Shown piece after piece: positions 51,661-61,089 of a DNA stretch of 64,000 nucleotides. Position numbers and translations under genes: made by a program. Numbering within the stretch: position 1 is the stretch's first letter; each line of letters begins with the position of its first letter. Below the pieces are notes generated by a model. The model had not been told where the DNA came from and searched no databases. It saw nothing but the letters and a program-made list of their open reading frames with translations. Origin of the DNA: Roseibium aggregatum (GTDB lineage: Bacteria; Pseudomonadota; Alphaproteobacteria; Rhizobiales; Stappiaceae); contig NZ_JAEKJZ010000004.1 of assembly GCF_017309185.1 (NCBI RefSeq), forward strand, positions 372,001 to 436,000. The letters run 5' to 3'.

Positions 51661-53355
51661 ATGTTCTCAAGACGCGAGTTCCTGATGGCGGCAACGGCGA
51701 CCAGCGCCTTGCTCGGGTCCGGCATGGCCGGCTCCTGGTCCCGGCTGATGGCGCAGCAGGCGCTCAGCGAGGACCAATTGCTGGAGATGGCACCCAAGGG
51801 TCAGCTCACTCTGGTCCATATCACCGACATTCACGCCCAGCTGAAGCCGATCTATTTCCGGGAGCCGTCGATCAACCTGGGCATCGGCGACGTGAAAGGC
51901 AAGCCACCGCATGTGACCGGCGCGGTTTTCCTCAAGCTTTACAATATCGAAGCGGGTTCTCCGGACGCCTATGCCTTGACCTCCGAGGACTACGTGGCGC
52001 TTGCCAAGACCTACGGCAAGATGGGCGGCATGGACCGGGTTGCCACCATCGTCAAGCGCATCCGGGCCGACCGTGGCGCGGACAACGTCCTTCTTCTGGA
52101 CGGCGGCGACACATGGCAGGGAAGTTATACCGCCAACCAGACCCTCGGGCAGGACATGGTCACGATCATGAACGCCCTCCAACCCGATGCCATGACCGGC
52201 CACTGGGAATTCACCTACGGCACCGACCGGGTTCAGGAACTCATTGAAGGCCTGCCTTTCGCGTTTCTCGGATCGAACATCTACGACAACGAATGGGATG
52301 AGCCGGCCTTCGAGAGCTGGAAGATGTTCGAGCGCGGCGGCGCCAAGGTGGCCGTGATCGGTCAGGCCTTTCCCTATACACCGATCGCCAACCCGCGCTG
52401 GATGATCCCCGGCTGGTCCTTCGGTATCCGCGAGGAGGATATCGCAGCCCATGTCGAGGAAGCGCGAAGCGAGGGCGCGGAGCTGGTCGTGCTCCTGTCC
52501 CACAACGGGTTCGACGTGGACCGCAAACTTGCTTCGCGCGTCGACGGAATCGACGTCATCCTGACCGGCCATACCCACGACGCGCTGCCTGAACCGGTGA
52601 TCGTCAACGACACGCTGGTGATCGCTTCCGGCTCGAACGGCAAGTTCGTGTCGCGCCTCGACCTCGATATTCAGGACGGGAAGCTGGCGGGTTACAGTTA
52701 TCGTCTCATCCCGGTGTTCTCGGACGTGATCACGCCGGACGCCGAGATGGCTGCCCTGATCGACGACGTTCGGGCGCCTTACGAAAGCGATCTGTCCCGC
52801 GTTCTCGGCAAGACCGAGGATCTCCTCTACCGGCGCGGGAACTTCAACGGCACGTTCGACGATCTGATCTGTCAGGCGCTGATCGAAGAGCGCGATGCCC
52901 AGATCGCGTTGTCGCCGGGGTTCAGGTGGGGCACGACGCTGCTGCCTGGACAGGAGATCACCTTCGAGGACCTGCACAATGCCTGCGCGATGACCTATCC
53001 GGCGGCCTACCGCTCGACGATGAGCGGGAAGATGCTCAAGGATATCATGGAAGATGTCGGCGACAACCTGTTCAACAAGGATCCCTACTACCAGCAGGGC
53101 GGCGACATGGTTCGCGTCGGCGGCATGGGCTACACCATCGATCCGAACAAGGAGATCGGCGAACGTATCTCCGATATGACGCTTCTGGCGACCGGCGAGA
53201 CCATCGATCCCGCCAAGGACTATGTCGTCGCCGGCTGGGCTTCGGTCAACGAAGACACCGAGGGTCCGGCCATCTGGGACGTCGTTGAAAACCACATCAC
53301 CAAAAACCCTGTCGTCAAGCTGCCGGACAACCAGTCCGTGAAGCTTGCCGGTTAA
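51661..53355 (+). CDS. soxB: Thiosulfohydrolase SoxB
   Basis: 564 residues with a Tat-type N-terminus MFSRREFLMAATATSALLGS. Dinuclear Mn/5'-nucleotidase fold: LVHITDIHAQLKP at 52-64, LLLDGGDTWQGS, TGHWEFTYG, VVLLSHNGFDVDR and LTGHTHDALPEP. Hydrolyses sulfate from the SoxY-bound thiosulfonate. 191 bp after soxA; that spacer has no clear gene. Confidence 0.97.
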   Translation: MFSRREFLMAATATSALLGSGMAGSWSRLMAQQALSEDQLLEMAPKGQLTLVHITDIHAQLKPIYFREPSINLGIGDVKGKPPHVTGAVFLKLYNIEAGSPDAYALTSEDYVALAKTYGKMGGMDRVATIVKRIRADRGADNVLLLDGGDTWQGSYTANQTLGQDMVTIMNALQPDAMTGHWEFTYGTDRVQELIEGLPFAFLGSNIYDNEWDEPAFESWKMFERGGAKVAVIGQAFPYTPIANPRWMIPGWSFGIREEDIAAHVEEARSEGAELVVLLSHNGFDVDRKLASRVDGIDVILTGHTHDALPEPVIVNDTLVIASGSNGKFVSRLDLDIQDGKLAGYSYRLIPVFSDVITPDAEMAALIDDVRAPYESDLSRVLGKTEDLLYRRGNFNGTFDDLICQALIEERDAQIALSPGFRWGTTLLPGQEITFEDLHNACAMTYPAAYRSTMSGKMLKDIMEDVGDNLFNKDPYYQQGGDMVRVGGMGYTIDPNKEIGERISDMTLLATGETIDPAKDYVVAGWASVNEDTEGPAIWDVVENHITKNPVVKLPDNQSVKLAG

Positions 53356-53380
53356 GTGAAATCGAGCAAGAGGACCAGTC

Positions 53381-54655
53381 ATGAGTGACAAGACCGTTTC
53401 TCAATCGCCGAACCTGTCGCGCCGGTCGCTTCTGAAAGCCGGACTTGCCACGGGCGTGGCCGCAGGCGCGGTGGGAACAGCCCGCGCGGGCGGAGATCCG
53501 CTGATAACCGAAATCCAGGACTGGAACCGGTATCTCGGCGAAGGCGTCCAGGCGCGCCCCTATGGGATGCCTTCGGAATACGAGGCCCATGTCGTGCGCC
53601 GCGATGTGGAATGGCTCACCGCCTCCACGGAGAGTTCCATCAACTTCACGCCGCTGCACGAACTCGACGGCATCATCACGCCGAACGGCATCTGTTTCGA
53701 GCGTCATCATGGCGGCATCGCGGAAATAAATCCGGCCGACCACCGCCTGATGATCAACGGTCTCGTCGACACGCCGCTGGTCTTCACGATGGAGGACCTG
53801 AAGCGGTTTCCGCGCGAGAACCGGGTCTATTTCCTGGAATGCGCGGCGAACTCCGGCATGGAGTGGCGCGGCTCCCAGCTCAACGGCTGCCAGTATACCC
53901 ACGGCATGGTTCATTGCGTCGTCTACACCGGCGTGCCCCTGAAGCTGCTCCTCGAAGAAGCCGGCATAAAGACCAACGCCAAGTGGGTGATGCCGGAAGG
54001 CGCGGATGCGTCCGCCATGACCCGCTCGATCCCGATGGAAAAGGCGCTCGACGACTGCCTTGTCGCCTTCAAGATGAACGGCGAGGCGCTGCGCCCGGAA
54101 CAGGGCTATCCGTTGCGGATGGTCGTTCCCGGCTGGGAAGGCAACATGTGGGTCAAGTGGCTGCGCCGGATCGAAGTCGGCGACGAGCCGTGGCATCAGC
54201 GCGAGGAAACCTCCAAGTACACCGACCTCCTGGAGAACGGCAAGGCTCGCCGGTTCACCTGGGTCATGGACCCCAAATCGGTGATCACCAACCCGAGCCC
54301 GCAGGCGCCGATCAGCCACGGCAAGGGGCCGCTGGTGATCTCAGGCGTCGCCTGGTCCGGCAATGGCCGCATCACCCGGGTGGATGTGTCCCTCGACGGT
54401 GGGCGCAACTGGAAGACCGCCCGCATCGACGGTCCGAGCCTGCCCAAGGCCATGCACCGTTTCTATCTCGACATCGATTGGGATGGTTCGGATCTGCTGC
54501 TGCAGTCCCGCGCGATGGACGAGCACGGTTACTACCAGCCGACCAAGAACGAATTGAGGGTCTCTCGCGGCGAAAACTCGATCTACCACAACAACGGCAT
54601 CCAGACCTGGCATGTCAAAGCAGACGGGACGGTGGAAAATGTCGAAGTTTCTTAA
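53381..54655 (+). CDS. soxC: Sulfane dehydrogenase molybdenum subunit SoxC
   Basis: 424 residues. Tat signal LSRRSLLKAGLATGVAAGA. Sulfite-oxidase-type molybdopterin fold with the Mo-coordinating Cys154 in VYFLECAANSGM and the GGISFERHHGG-like ICFERHHGGIAE region. With SoxD removes the sulfane sulfur electrons from SoxY, so this organism need not store sulfur globules. SoxD's ATG overlaps its end. Confidence 0.96.
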   Translation: MSDKTVSQSPNLSRRSLLKAGLATGVAAGAVGTARAGGDPLITEIQDWNRYLGEGVQARPYGMPSEYEAHVVRRDVEWLTASTESSINFTPLHELDGIITPNGICFERHHGGIAEINPADHRLMINGLVDTPLVFTMEDLKRFPRENRVYFLECAANSGMEWRGSQLNGCQYTHGMVHCVVYTGVPLKLLLEEAGIKTNAKWVMPEGADASAMTRSIPMEKALDDCLVAFKMNGEALRPEQGYPLRMVVPGWEGNMWVKWLRRIEVGDEPWHQREETSKYTDLLENGKARRFTWVMDPKSVITNPSPQAPISHGKGPLVISGVAWSGNGRITRVDVSLDGGRNWKTARIDGPSLPKAMHRFYLDIDWDGSDLLLQSRAMDEHGYYQPTKNELRVSRGENSIYHNNGIQTWHVKADGTVENVEVS

Positions 54656-55754
54656 AGCTCTCAGCCTGGGCGTTTCCATCGCGGCGCTGCCGGTCGTGGC
54701 CGGTGCCGCATTCGCCGGCGATGCCGCGCAGGGCGAAAAGGTCTTCAAGAAATGCCGGGCCTGCCACGCGGTCGGCGAAGGGGCCAAGCACAAGGTCGGT
54801 CCGGAGTTGAACGACGTGTTCGGCCGAACCGCCGGCTCCATAGACGGCTTCAAATACTCCAAGGCGATGATTGCGGCCGGCAACGAGGGGCTTGTGTGGG
54901 ACGAGACCACCATGGCCACCTACCTCGAAAAGCCGAAGGCGATGATCAAGGGTACGAAGATGGCTTTCGCCGGCCTGAAGAAGGACGACGATGTGGCGAA
55001 TGTCATCGCCTATCTGGCGACCTTCTCCAGCGCCGCTGCGGCCAAGGAAGAAGAGCAGAGCTCCGCGGCGCCTGCCGCCGATGCGGAAACGCAAACGGCC
55101 AGCGCGGACCAGCCGGCGGCTCCCGTCTCGGCGACGCGCGACGGTGGTGTTTTCGGGCTGGGCCGGGAAGCGCTGCCTGAGGAAATCGCCGCCTGGGACA
55201 TCGACATTCGTCCCGACGGGGCCGGTCTGCCGGTCGGCTCCGGCACGGTGGCCGACGGAGAGGTTCTTTACACCGACAACTGCGCGGTCTGTCACGGCGA
55301 CTTCGGCGAAGGTGTCGGACGCTGGCCGGTTCTCGCGGGCGGGCACGACACGCTCGCCGACGAGCGTCCGGAAAAGACCATCGGCTCTTACTGGCCGTAT
55401 CTGTCGACCGTTTACGACTACGTCCGCCGGGCGATGCCGTATGGAAATGCGCGCTCGTTGTCCGATGACGATGTCTATGCCTTGACGGCCTATCTGCTTT
55501 ACCTGAACGATATCGTCGATGACGAGGATTTCGAGCTGTCGAATGAAAACTTCACCGACATTCGTCTGCCCAACGAAGAGAACTTCTTCTTCGACGACAG
55601 GGATGAGGAGCCTCACTACGCTCAGAAAGGCGAGCCCTGCATGAGCGATTGCAAGGCGGATGCGGTCAAGATCACGCAGCGGGCGCGCATCCTTGACGTG
55701 ACGCCTGGATCGGTCGACGACGACCAGGCCGCGGCGGGAGGCGGCGTGGACTGA
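54639..55754 (+). CDS. soxD: Dihaem cytochrome SoxD
   Basis: 371 residues from ATG 54639, overlapping the soxC stop by 17 bp. Sec signal 1-27. Haem 1 CRACH at 39-43 (cytochrome c2-like, ending IAYLATFS), an Ala/Glu-rich linker at about 130-165, and haem 2 CAVCH at 215-219. A further CMSDC sits near the C-terminus. Electron acceptor subunit of sulfane dehydrogenase SoxCD. Confidence 0.95.
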   Translation: MSKFLKALSLGVSIAALPVVAGAAFAGDAAQGEKVFKKCRACHAVGEGAKHKVGPELNDVFGRTAGSIDGFKYSKAMIAAGNEGLVWDETTMATYLEKPKAMIKGTKMAFAGLKKDDDVANVIAYLATFSSAAAAKEEEQSSAAPAADAETQTASADQPAAPVSATRDGGVFGLGREALPEEIAAWDIDIRPDGAGLPVGSGTVADGEVLYTDNCAVCHGDFGEGVGRWPVLAGGHDTLADERPEKTIGSYWPYLSTVYDYVRRAMPYGNARSLSDDDVYALTAYLLYLNDIVDDEDFELSNENFTDIRLPNEENFFFDDRDEEPHYAQKGEPCMSDCKADAVKITQRARILDVTPGSVDDDQAAAGGGVD

Positions 55755-55779
55755 CGCAACGGGTTTGGGAGGACCCGAC

Positions 55780-56535
55780 ATGACAATGGCCGAAACAATC
55801 AGGCTTGCCTTGCGGCTTCTCGAAGCCGGGGGGAAGGTCTGGCCGAAAGCGGGTCTTTCCACTCTTGCCTTTCTCTTCCTGGCCGCTTCAACTGCGGCGC
55901 AGGAAGGAGACCCCGAAAAGGGGGCGAAGCTTTTCAAAGCCTGCAAATCCTGTCACGAGATCGGTGCCGAAGCCAGGAACGGTGTCGGTCCGCATCTCGA
56001 CGGTCTTTTCGGTCGGCAGGCAGGGATCCTCGACGGTTTCAAGTATTCCAGCGCGATGAAGAAACAGGGCGAGGAGGGGCTCGTCTGGAACGAGTTCACG
56101 CTCGATCAGTATCTGAAGAAACCGCGCGCCTATGTGCCGGGTACGCGCATGTCCTACCGGGGCATGTCCAGGGATGCCGAGCGCACCCATATCATCGCCT
56201 ATCTCAAGACCCTTTCCAGCGAAGCGCCGGCGGAAAATCCCACGGCCGCGAAACCGCACCGTCCGGAAATGGGCGCCGCCGCGATGGACTTGACCGGCGA
56301 TCCGGATTACGGCGAGTATCTGTCCAGCGAATGCGTCACCTGCCATCAGATCACGGGCCGGGCGGACGGCATTCCCTCCATTGTCGGCTGGCCCAAGGAG
56401 CCGTTCATCCGGGCCCTCTTCGAATACAAGACAAACGTGCGCAGTCATCAGGTCATGCAGAACATGACGATCAATCTCGGCAACGAGGAAATCGCAGCGC
56501 TTGCGGCTTATTTCGGATCCCTCGATCCACAATAA
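55780..56535 (+). CDS. soxE: Dihaem c-type cytochrome SoxE
   Basis: 251 residues from ATG 55780, directly behind TTTGGGAGGACC; the TTG five codons upstream forms part of that ribosome site. An N-terminal membrane/signal segment is followed by CKSCH 55-59 and CVTCH 185-189, with MSYRGMSRDAER between. Acts as the haem partner of the SoxF flavoprotein (as in FCSD) and passes electrons from sulfide. Confidence 0.9.
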   Translation: MTMAETIRLALRLLEAGGKVWPKAGLSTLAFLFLAASTAAQEGDPEKGAKLFKACKSCHEIGAEARNGVGPHLDGLFGRQAGILDGFKYSSAMKKQGEEGLVWNEFTLDQYLKKPRAYVPGTRMSYRGMSRDAERTHIIAYLKTLSSEAPAENPTAAKPHRPEMGAAAMDLTGDPDYGEYLSSECVTCHQITGRADGIPSIVGWPKEPFIRALFEYKTNVRSHQVMQNMTINLGNEEIAALAAYFGSLDPQ

Positions 56536-56580
56536 AGGTTTGGAGCATCTGCCGCCCGCTGCTCAACTGGGAGGAAGAAA

Positions 56581-57858
56581 ATGCCAAGAATCTCACGCCG
56601 GACATTCGGAGGGCTGATGGGCGCGGGCGCTGCGTCGCTCGCCCTGCCTTATTACGCCCGGGCCCAGGGCAAGCCGAGGGCCGTGGTCATCGGCGGCGGG
56701 GCCGGCGGGGCGACCGCCGCGCGCTACATGGCCAAGGACGCCGGGGAGGATCTCAACGTCACCCTGATCGAGGCCAACCCGAAATACACGACCTGCTTTT
56801 TCTCCAACCTCTATCTGGGCGGTTACCGCGACTTCGAGTCCATAACGCACGGCTATGACAAGCTTGCCTCCAATTACGGCATCACCGTCGTCAACGGCCG
56901 GGCCGAGGCCGTGGACCGGGACGCCAGGGAGGTGACGCTGGCGGACGGATCGAAGGTGCCGTACGACCGGCTGATCGTCGCGCCCGGGATCGACCTTATC
57001 TACGACAGCGTGCCCGGTTACTCGGAAGAGGCATCCGAAATCATGCCGCATGCCTGGAAGGCCGGTCCGCAGACGCAGTTGCTAAAGGCCAAGCTGGACG
57101 CGATCGAAAACGGCCAGCAGATCGTCATGGTGGCGCCGCCCAATCCCTACCGCTGCCCGCCGGGACCCTACGAACGGGTTTCCATGATGGCGCATGTTCT
57201 CAAGCAGAAGGGGTTCAACGACAGCAAGATCGTGATCATCGACCCCAAGCCGAAATTCTCCAAGCAGGCCCTCTTCCAGGAAGGCTGGGACAAACACTAT
57301 CCGGGCATGATCGAATGGTACGGACCGGACGTTCACGGCGGTATCGCGAGCGTCGACCCTCAGACTGGGGAGGTCGAGACCGATCTCGACACGTTCAAGG
57401 GGGCGCTCGTCAACGTGATCCCGGCTCAAAAGGCCGGCGGGATCGCGGCGCAGGCCGGGCTTGCCAACGACAGCGGTTTCTGTGCCATCGATCCGAAGTC
57501 CATGCGCTCGCAGGCGGACGACAACATCTTCGTGATCGGCGATGCCTCGATTGCGGGCGACATGCCGAAATCCGGCTTCTCGGCGAACAGTCAGGCCAAG
57601 GTGGCCGCCATGGCCATTCGGGGAGACCTGCTCGGATCGAAAGTCTTTCCGGCCAAATACTCCAATACCTGCTGGAGCCTGATCGAGACCAACGACGGTG
57701 TGAAGGTCGGCGCGCAATATGCTCCGTCCGCAGAAAAGATCGCCTCGACCTCAAGCTTCATCAGCCAGACCGGCGAGGACGACGCCGTGCGCCAGGCGAC
57801 CTACGAGGAATCGGTCGGCTGGTACAAGGGGATCACAACCGACATCTTCGGAGCCTGA
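56581..57858 (+). CDS. soxF: Sulfide dehydrogenase flavoprotein SoxF
   Basis: 425 residues. Tat signal SRRTFGGLMGAGAASLALP. FAD motif RAVVIGGGAGGATAARYMAK; the redox Cys pair includes YTTCFFSN near residue 75 and PNPYRCPPGPYER in the middle, as in flavocytochrome c sulfide dehydrogenase. Oxidises sulfide and hands electrons to SoxE. Last gene of the sox run; a hairpin follows. Confidence 0.95.
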   Translation: MPRISRRTFGGLMGAGAASLALPYYARAQGKPRAVVIGGGAGGATAARYMAKDAGEDLNVTLIEANPKYTTCFFSNLYLGGYRDFESITHGYDKLASNYGITVVNGRAEAVDRDAREVTLADGSKVPYDRLIVAPGIDLIYDSVPGYSEEASEIMPHAWKAGPQTQLLKAKLDAIENGQQIVMVAPPNPYRCPPGPYERVSMMAHVLKQKGFNDSKIVIIDPKPKFSKQALFQEGWDKHYPGMIEWYGPDVHGGIASVDPQTGEVETDLDTFKGALVNVIPAQKAGGIAAQAGLANDSGFCAIDPKSMRSQADDNIFVIGDASIAGDMPKSGFSANSQAKVAAMAIRGDLLGSKVFPAKYSNTCWSLIETNDGVKVGAQYAPSAEKIASTSSFISQTGEDDAVRQATYEESVGWYKGITTDIFGA

Positions 57859-57888
57859 CACCGGCTTCGTTTGGAGGTTCAGCGTTCC

Positions 57889-57935
57889 GGTGCCCCGGCG
57901 GCCTGTAAGGAGGGGTCGGCGGGGTGCCGGGCACC
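57889..57935. terminator. Hairpin after soxF
   Basis: GGTGCCCCGGC (57889) can pair with GCCGGGCACC (57926), one bulged base, in the gap between convergent soxF and the GntR gene. No U-run; terminator role likely but not proven. Confidence 0.5.
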
Positions 57936-57969
57936 TGTGTGGCGAAATCTCTGAACACCTGACGTGAGA

Positions 57970-58602
57970 TCAGATCCCGGCAGGGGCCAATTCGCCGTCG
58001 ATGACGCAGCGGAACAGGTCCGTGCTGTCGCGGGGCGTGTAGCCGGCGATATGGCGGATGAGGTTGCGCAGCGTCTCGGCCGCGCCCTTTTTGTCGCTTG
58101 CGAGATCCTGCATGTGCCAGCGGACCACGCGCCAGAAACTGGCCGAGAATGTGTCCCGCAGGATCGGGTCCGGGATCACTTCGGCCAGCAGAGCGTGCAT
58201 CCTGTTCCTGAGATCGTAATGAAGATCGCGGTCCTCGTCCTCCAGCATGGAGGCCATGCCGGCCAGCGCCAGAATGTCGGAATGCTGGGCGATGGTCAGG
58301 GGCGGCAGCTGGTGGAGCAGTACCGCCTGCAGGATGCCGCGATGGGTCACAAGATCGCGGTTGCGATTGTCTTCCGCCATGGCGACGACGACCGTGCCGA
58401 CGCCGCTTTTCGTTTCCACCAGCCTTTCGTAGGCCAGGCGCTGCAGGATCTGGCGGATCGGGGTCCGCGACATGCCGTATTGCGCCGTCAGGGTCGTTTC
58501 GTGAAGGATGAGATCCTCACCGGGCGGAGCCATGCAGATGGTGCGCCGCAAGGCGTCGAGCGTTCTGGTGTGTTTGGTGTCGAATTGAGAGGCCTGGGTC
58601 AT
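57970..58602 (-). CDS. GntR family regulator with FCD effector domain
   Basis: 210 residues. N-terminal winged helix (LHETTLTAQYGMSRTPIRQI, LQRLAYERLVETKSGVGTVV, residues 30-75) and an all-helical FCD domain from about 85 (metal- and acid-binding; ALAGMASMLEDEDRDLHYDL, HALLAEVIPDPILRDTFSAS, RHIAGYTPRDS). Divergent from the Aap-type permease; the 99-bp gap contains a perfect 14-bp palindrome that recurs upstream of the binding-protein gene, so it probably represses this transport set. Confidence 0.92.
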   Translation of the reverse strand: MTQASQFDTKHTRTLDALRRTICMAPPGEDLILHETTLTAQYGMSRTPIRQILQRLAYERLVETKSGVGTVVVAMAEDNRNRDLVTHRGILQAVLLHQLPPLTIAQHSDILALAGMASMLEDEDRDLHYDLRNRMHALLAEVIPDPILRDTFSASFWRVVRWHMQDLASDKKGAAETLRNLIRHIAGYTPRDSTDLFRCVIDGELAPAGI

Positions 58603-58656
58603 GTGTTTCTGGTACGGTTCGATTTCTTGCGGAACGGCTTTACGGAGGTGATATAT

Positions 58657-58670
58657 ACCTGTATACAGGT
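58657..58670. promoter_or_regulatory. GntR/FCD operator, copy 1
   Basis: ACCTGTATACAGGT, perfect 14-bp palindrome in the gntR/permease gap. A further GTATAC occurs at 58687-58692. The permease ATG (58702) has no clear ribosome site just upstream, so its message may be leaderless or start in this region. Confidence 0.75.
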
Positions 58671-58701
58671 GTAATTCGTTGTCTCAGTATACATATCCCC
58701 G

Positions 58702-59853
58702 ATGATTCCACCAAGTGCGCCGCCTCCCCAAACCACAAAGCTCCGCGCCTTGGATCTGGCGGTCGCGGCCGGTCTGACGGCTTTGCTCCTCCTTGCCGTG
58801 GTCAACATCTTTCTGAACATGTCCGCGGCCGGGATCGCTCCCGGATACGGCTTTCTGGTTCAGGAGGCGGGCTTCGACGTCAGCGAGTCCCTGATCCCTT
58901 ACCAGCCGGACGACACTTACGGCAGGGTCATCCTGACCGGGTTGGTCAATACCATCTTTCTGGCCGGCGTCTGTCTGGTTCTGTCCACCGCAATCGGAGT
59001 TGCTGTCGGGTTGACGAGCGTCGGACCGAGCCCGCTCGGGCGCGTCCTTGCGCTCGGCTATGTCGAACTCTTCCGCAACCTGCCAAAGCTTCTGGTCCTG
59101 CTCGTGCTTTATGTGGTTGCGGTGAACGGTTTACCGCACGTCCGTCAGGCGGTTTCCCTGGGGCCGGTCTTCCTGTCGAACCGGTCGGTCAATTTCCCTG
59201 TTCCCGAGCTGGATGCGACGGCCTTGATCCCGATGGCGGTGCTCTGCGCGGGACTTTTGTTTTGCGTCTTGAGGTCCCGCAGCCGATGGCGAAAAGGTAT
59301 CGTTGCGGACTGGAAAGAGCGATGCCTGCAGTTTGCCGTTGTCCTGGGGCTGCCGGTTCTTTGCATTCCGGTCTTTGCCGTTCACGTCGGGGTTTCCGTG
59401 CCGGAGCTGAAGGGCTTCGATTTCAAAGGCGGTGGACGGATTTCGCTCCAGTTCGCGATCATCGCGCTGACCCTGGGGCTTTATCACGGCGCCCAGATCG
59501 CCGAAGTGGTGCGCGGCGGTCTTCAGGCCATTCCCGCAGGGCAGACAGAGGCCGCGAGGGCGCTGGGTCTGAAACGCTGGCAGGTCATCCGTCTCGTGAT
59601 CCTGCCCCAGGTGGTCCGGATCGTCATCCCGCCGATGAACAATCAATATGTCAACCTGATCAAGAACACATCCATCGCCATCGCCGTTGGCTATTCCGAC
59701 CTGATGTCGGTGACGGGCACCATCATCAACCAGACGTTCAAGCCTTTCGAGATGATGCTCATCACCATGGGGCTCTACCTCGGCCTGTGTACTTTCCTGA
59801 CAACCGTGCTCAACCGGTTTCACCGCCGGCTGACGGAACGCGAGACGAGGTGA
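58702..59853 (+). CDS. aapQ: General amino-acid ABC transporter permease (AapQ-like)
   Basis: 383 residues, about seven to eight membrane segments, longer than usual permeases because of the AapQ-type extra loop (roughly 130-220). Coupling EAA loop TEAARALGLKRWQVIRLVIL near residue 280 and NNQYVNLIKNTSIAIAVGYS near 320. No Shine-Dalgarno is obvious before ATG 58702. Pairs with AapM; the ATPase AapP is missing from the neighbourhood. Confidence 0.9.
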   Translation: MIPPSAPPPQTTKLRALDLAVAAGLTALLLLAVVNIFLNMSAAGIAPGYGFLVQEAGFDVSESLIPYQPDDTYGRVILTGLVNTIFLAGVCLVLSTAIGVAVGLTSVGPSPLGRVLALGYVELFRNLPKLLVLLVLYVVAVNGLPHVRQAVSLGPVFLSNRSVNFPVPELDATALIPMAVLCAGLLFCVLRSRSRWRKGIVADWKERCLQFAVVLGLPVLCIPVFAVHVGVSVPELKGFDFKGGGRISLQFAIIALTLGLYHGAQIAEVVRGGLQAIPAGQTEAARALGLKRWQVIRLVILPQVVRIVIPPMNNQYVNLIKNTSIAIAVGYSDLMSVTGTIINQTFKPFEMMLITMGLYLGLCTFLTTVLNRFHRRLTERETR

Positions 59854-59856
59854 CAG

Positions 59857-60927
59857 ATGACGGGTGGAGCAATGAACCGGCTCGTTCCGTTCTTCCGGGA
59901 AGCGTTCGCAACACCCCTTGCCGGAGTCCTGTCTCTCCTGGCCTGCGCCTTGACCGGAGTGCTGGCCATGGGCGCTTTCAAGTGGCTGGTTCTCACCGCC
60001 GTCTGGCCCTGGCAGGCGGCCGGGGCCTGCAAGGATCTGGCGGGGTTTTGCTGGCCCTTCCTGATTGAAAAGACCCGTTTCATCCTGTTCGGCACCTATC
60101 CTTACGCGCTTCACTATCGTCCCGCGCTCGTTTGCCTGATCCTGTGTGTCTTTGCGGTGGTCACGTGCCGCCATCTGGTGGCCGCGGCTCCGCTCCTGAG
60201 CGCAAGGCAGCTGGCGGCGAGCTGGATCGCGGTTATCGTGGCTTCCTTCGTGCTGATGGGCGGTGGGATATTCGGACTGGAGCCGGTCGATCCGGTCCGA
60301 TGGAACGGCCTGCCGATCCTTCTCATCCTGTCGATCGTCGCCGTGGCGCTGGCCTTTCCGCTCGGGGTCTTTTTGTCGCTCGCCCGTGTCCAGAGCTCCT
60401 ATCCCCTGCTGGCGCGCTTCGCGGCCGCCTATGTCGAAATCGCGCGCGGCGTGCCGATGCTGACGGTGTTGTTTGTCGGCATTTTCGTTCTGCCGCTGAT
60501 GCTGCCTGAAGGTGTCGGTATTTCGCCCGTTCTGGCAACACTCGTGGCGCTGGTGTTCTTCCATGCGGCCTATTTCGCCGAAGATGTGCGCGGCGGGCTG
60601 CTTGGCTTGCCCAAAGGGCAGGACGAAGCAGCCAAATCCCTCGGCATGACCTACTGGCAGTCCACCCGGCTGGTGGTGTTGCCGCAGGCGTTGCGCCGCA
60701 GCCTGCCGTCGCTGGTGAACAGCATCATCGGCGCCTACAAGGATACGTCTCTTGTGGTGGTTGTCGGTATCCACGATCTGACCGCGACCGCGCGCATGTC
60801 CTTCGGCGATCCGGCCTGGCGCGACAACGCGGTGGAGGCCTATGCGCTGGTCGCGATCTGGTTCTTCGTCTCCTGCGCGTTTCTGTCCGGGATCGGGCGC
60901 ACACTTCACAGAAACACCGTTTCCTGA
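59857..60927 (+). CDS. aapM: General amino-acid ABC transporter permease (AapM-like)
   Basis: 356 residues; ATG 59857 behind GAGGTGA (ATG 59872 is an alternative). About seven membrane helices. Loop DEAAKSLGMTYWQSTRLVVL near 260 and NSIIGAYKDTSLVVVVGIHD near 290, typical of AapM. Second permease of the pair; the binding protein follows after 162 bp with its own operator. Confidence 0.9.
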   Translation: MTGGAMNRLVPFFREAFATPLAGVLSLLACALTGVLAMGAFKWLVLTAVWPWQAAGACKDLAGFCWPFLIEKTRFILFGTYPYALHYRPALVCLILCVFAVVTCRHLVAAAPLLSARQLAASWIAVIVASFVLMGGGIFGLEPVDPVRWNGLPILLILSIVAVALAFPLGVFLSLARVQSSYPLLARFAAAYVEIARGVPMLTVLFVGIFVLPLMLPEGVGISPVLATLVALVFFHAAYFAEDVRGGLLGLPKGQDEAAKSLGMTYWQSTRLVVLPQALRRSLPSLVNSIIGAYKDTSLVVVVGIHDLTATARMSFGDPAWRDNAVEAYALVAIWFFVSCAFLSGIGRTLHRNTVS

Positions 60928-61030
60928 GGTTTTCCCTGGCCGCAAGTAAAGCCGCCATGCGGGAAACGGTCCCTCCGGGTGTCGATTGAAAATTTCAGGC
61001 TGGACAAGCGTCAAGAATTTGTAACAATAT

Positions 61031-61044
61031 ACTTGTATACAGGT
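61031..61044. promoter_or_regulatory. GntR/FCD operator, copy 2
   Basis: ACTTGTATACAGGT, identical to copy 1 except one base; the surrounding ATACTTGTATACAGGTAT is an 18-bp palindrome with one mismatch. 46 bases before the binding-protein start, so the binding protein has its own controlled promoter. Confidence 0.75.
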
Positions 61045-61089
61045 ATTGAGGTGAGCGAAAGACACCTTTGAAGCAAAGGAAAGTTCCCA

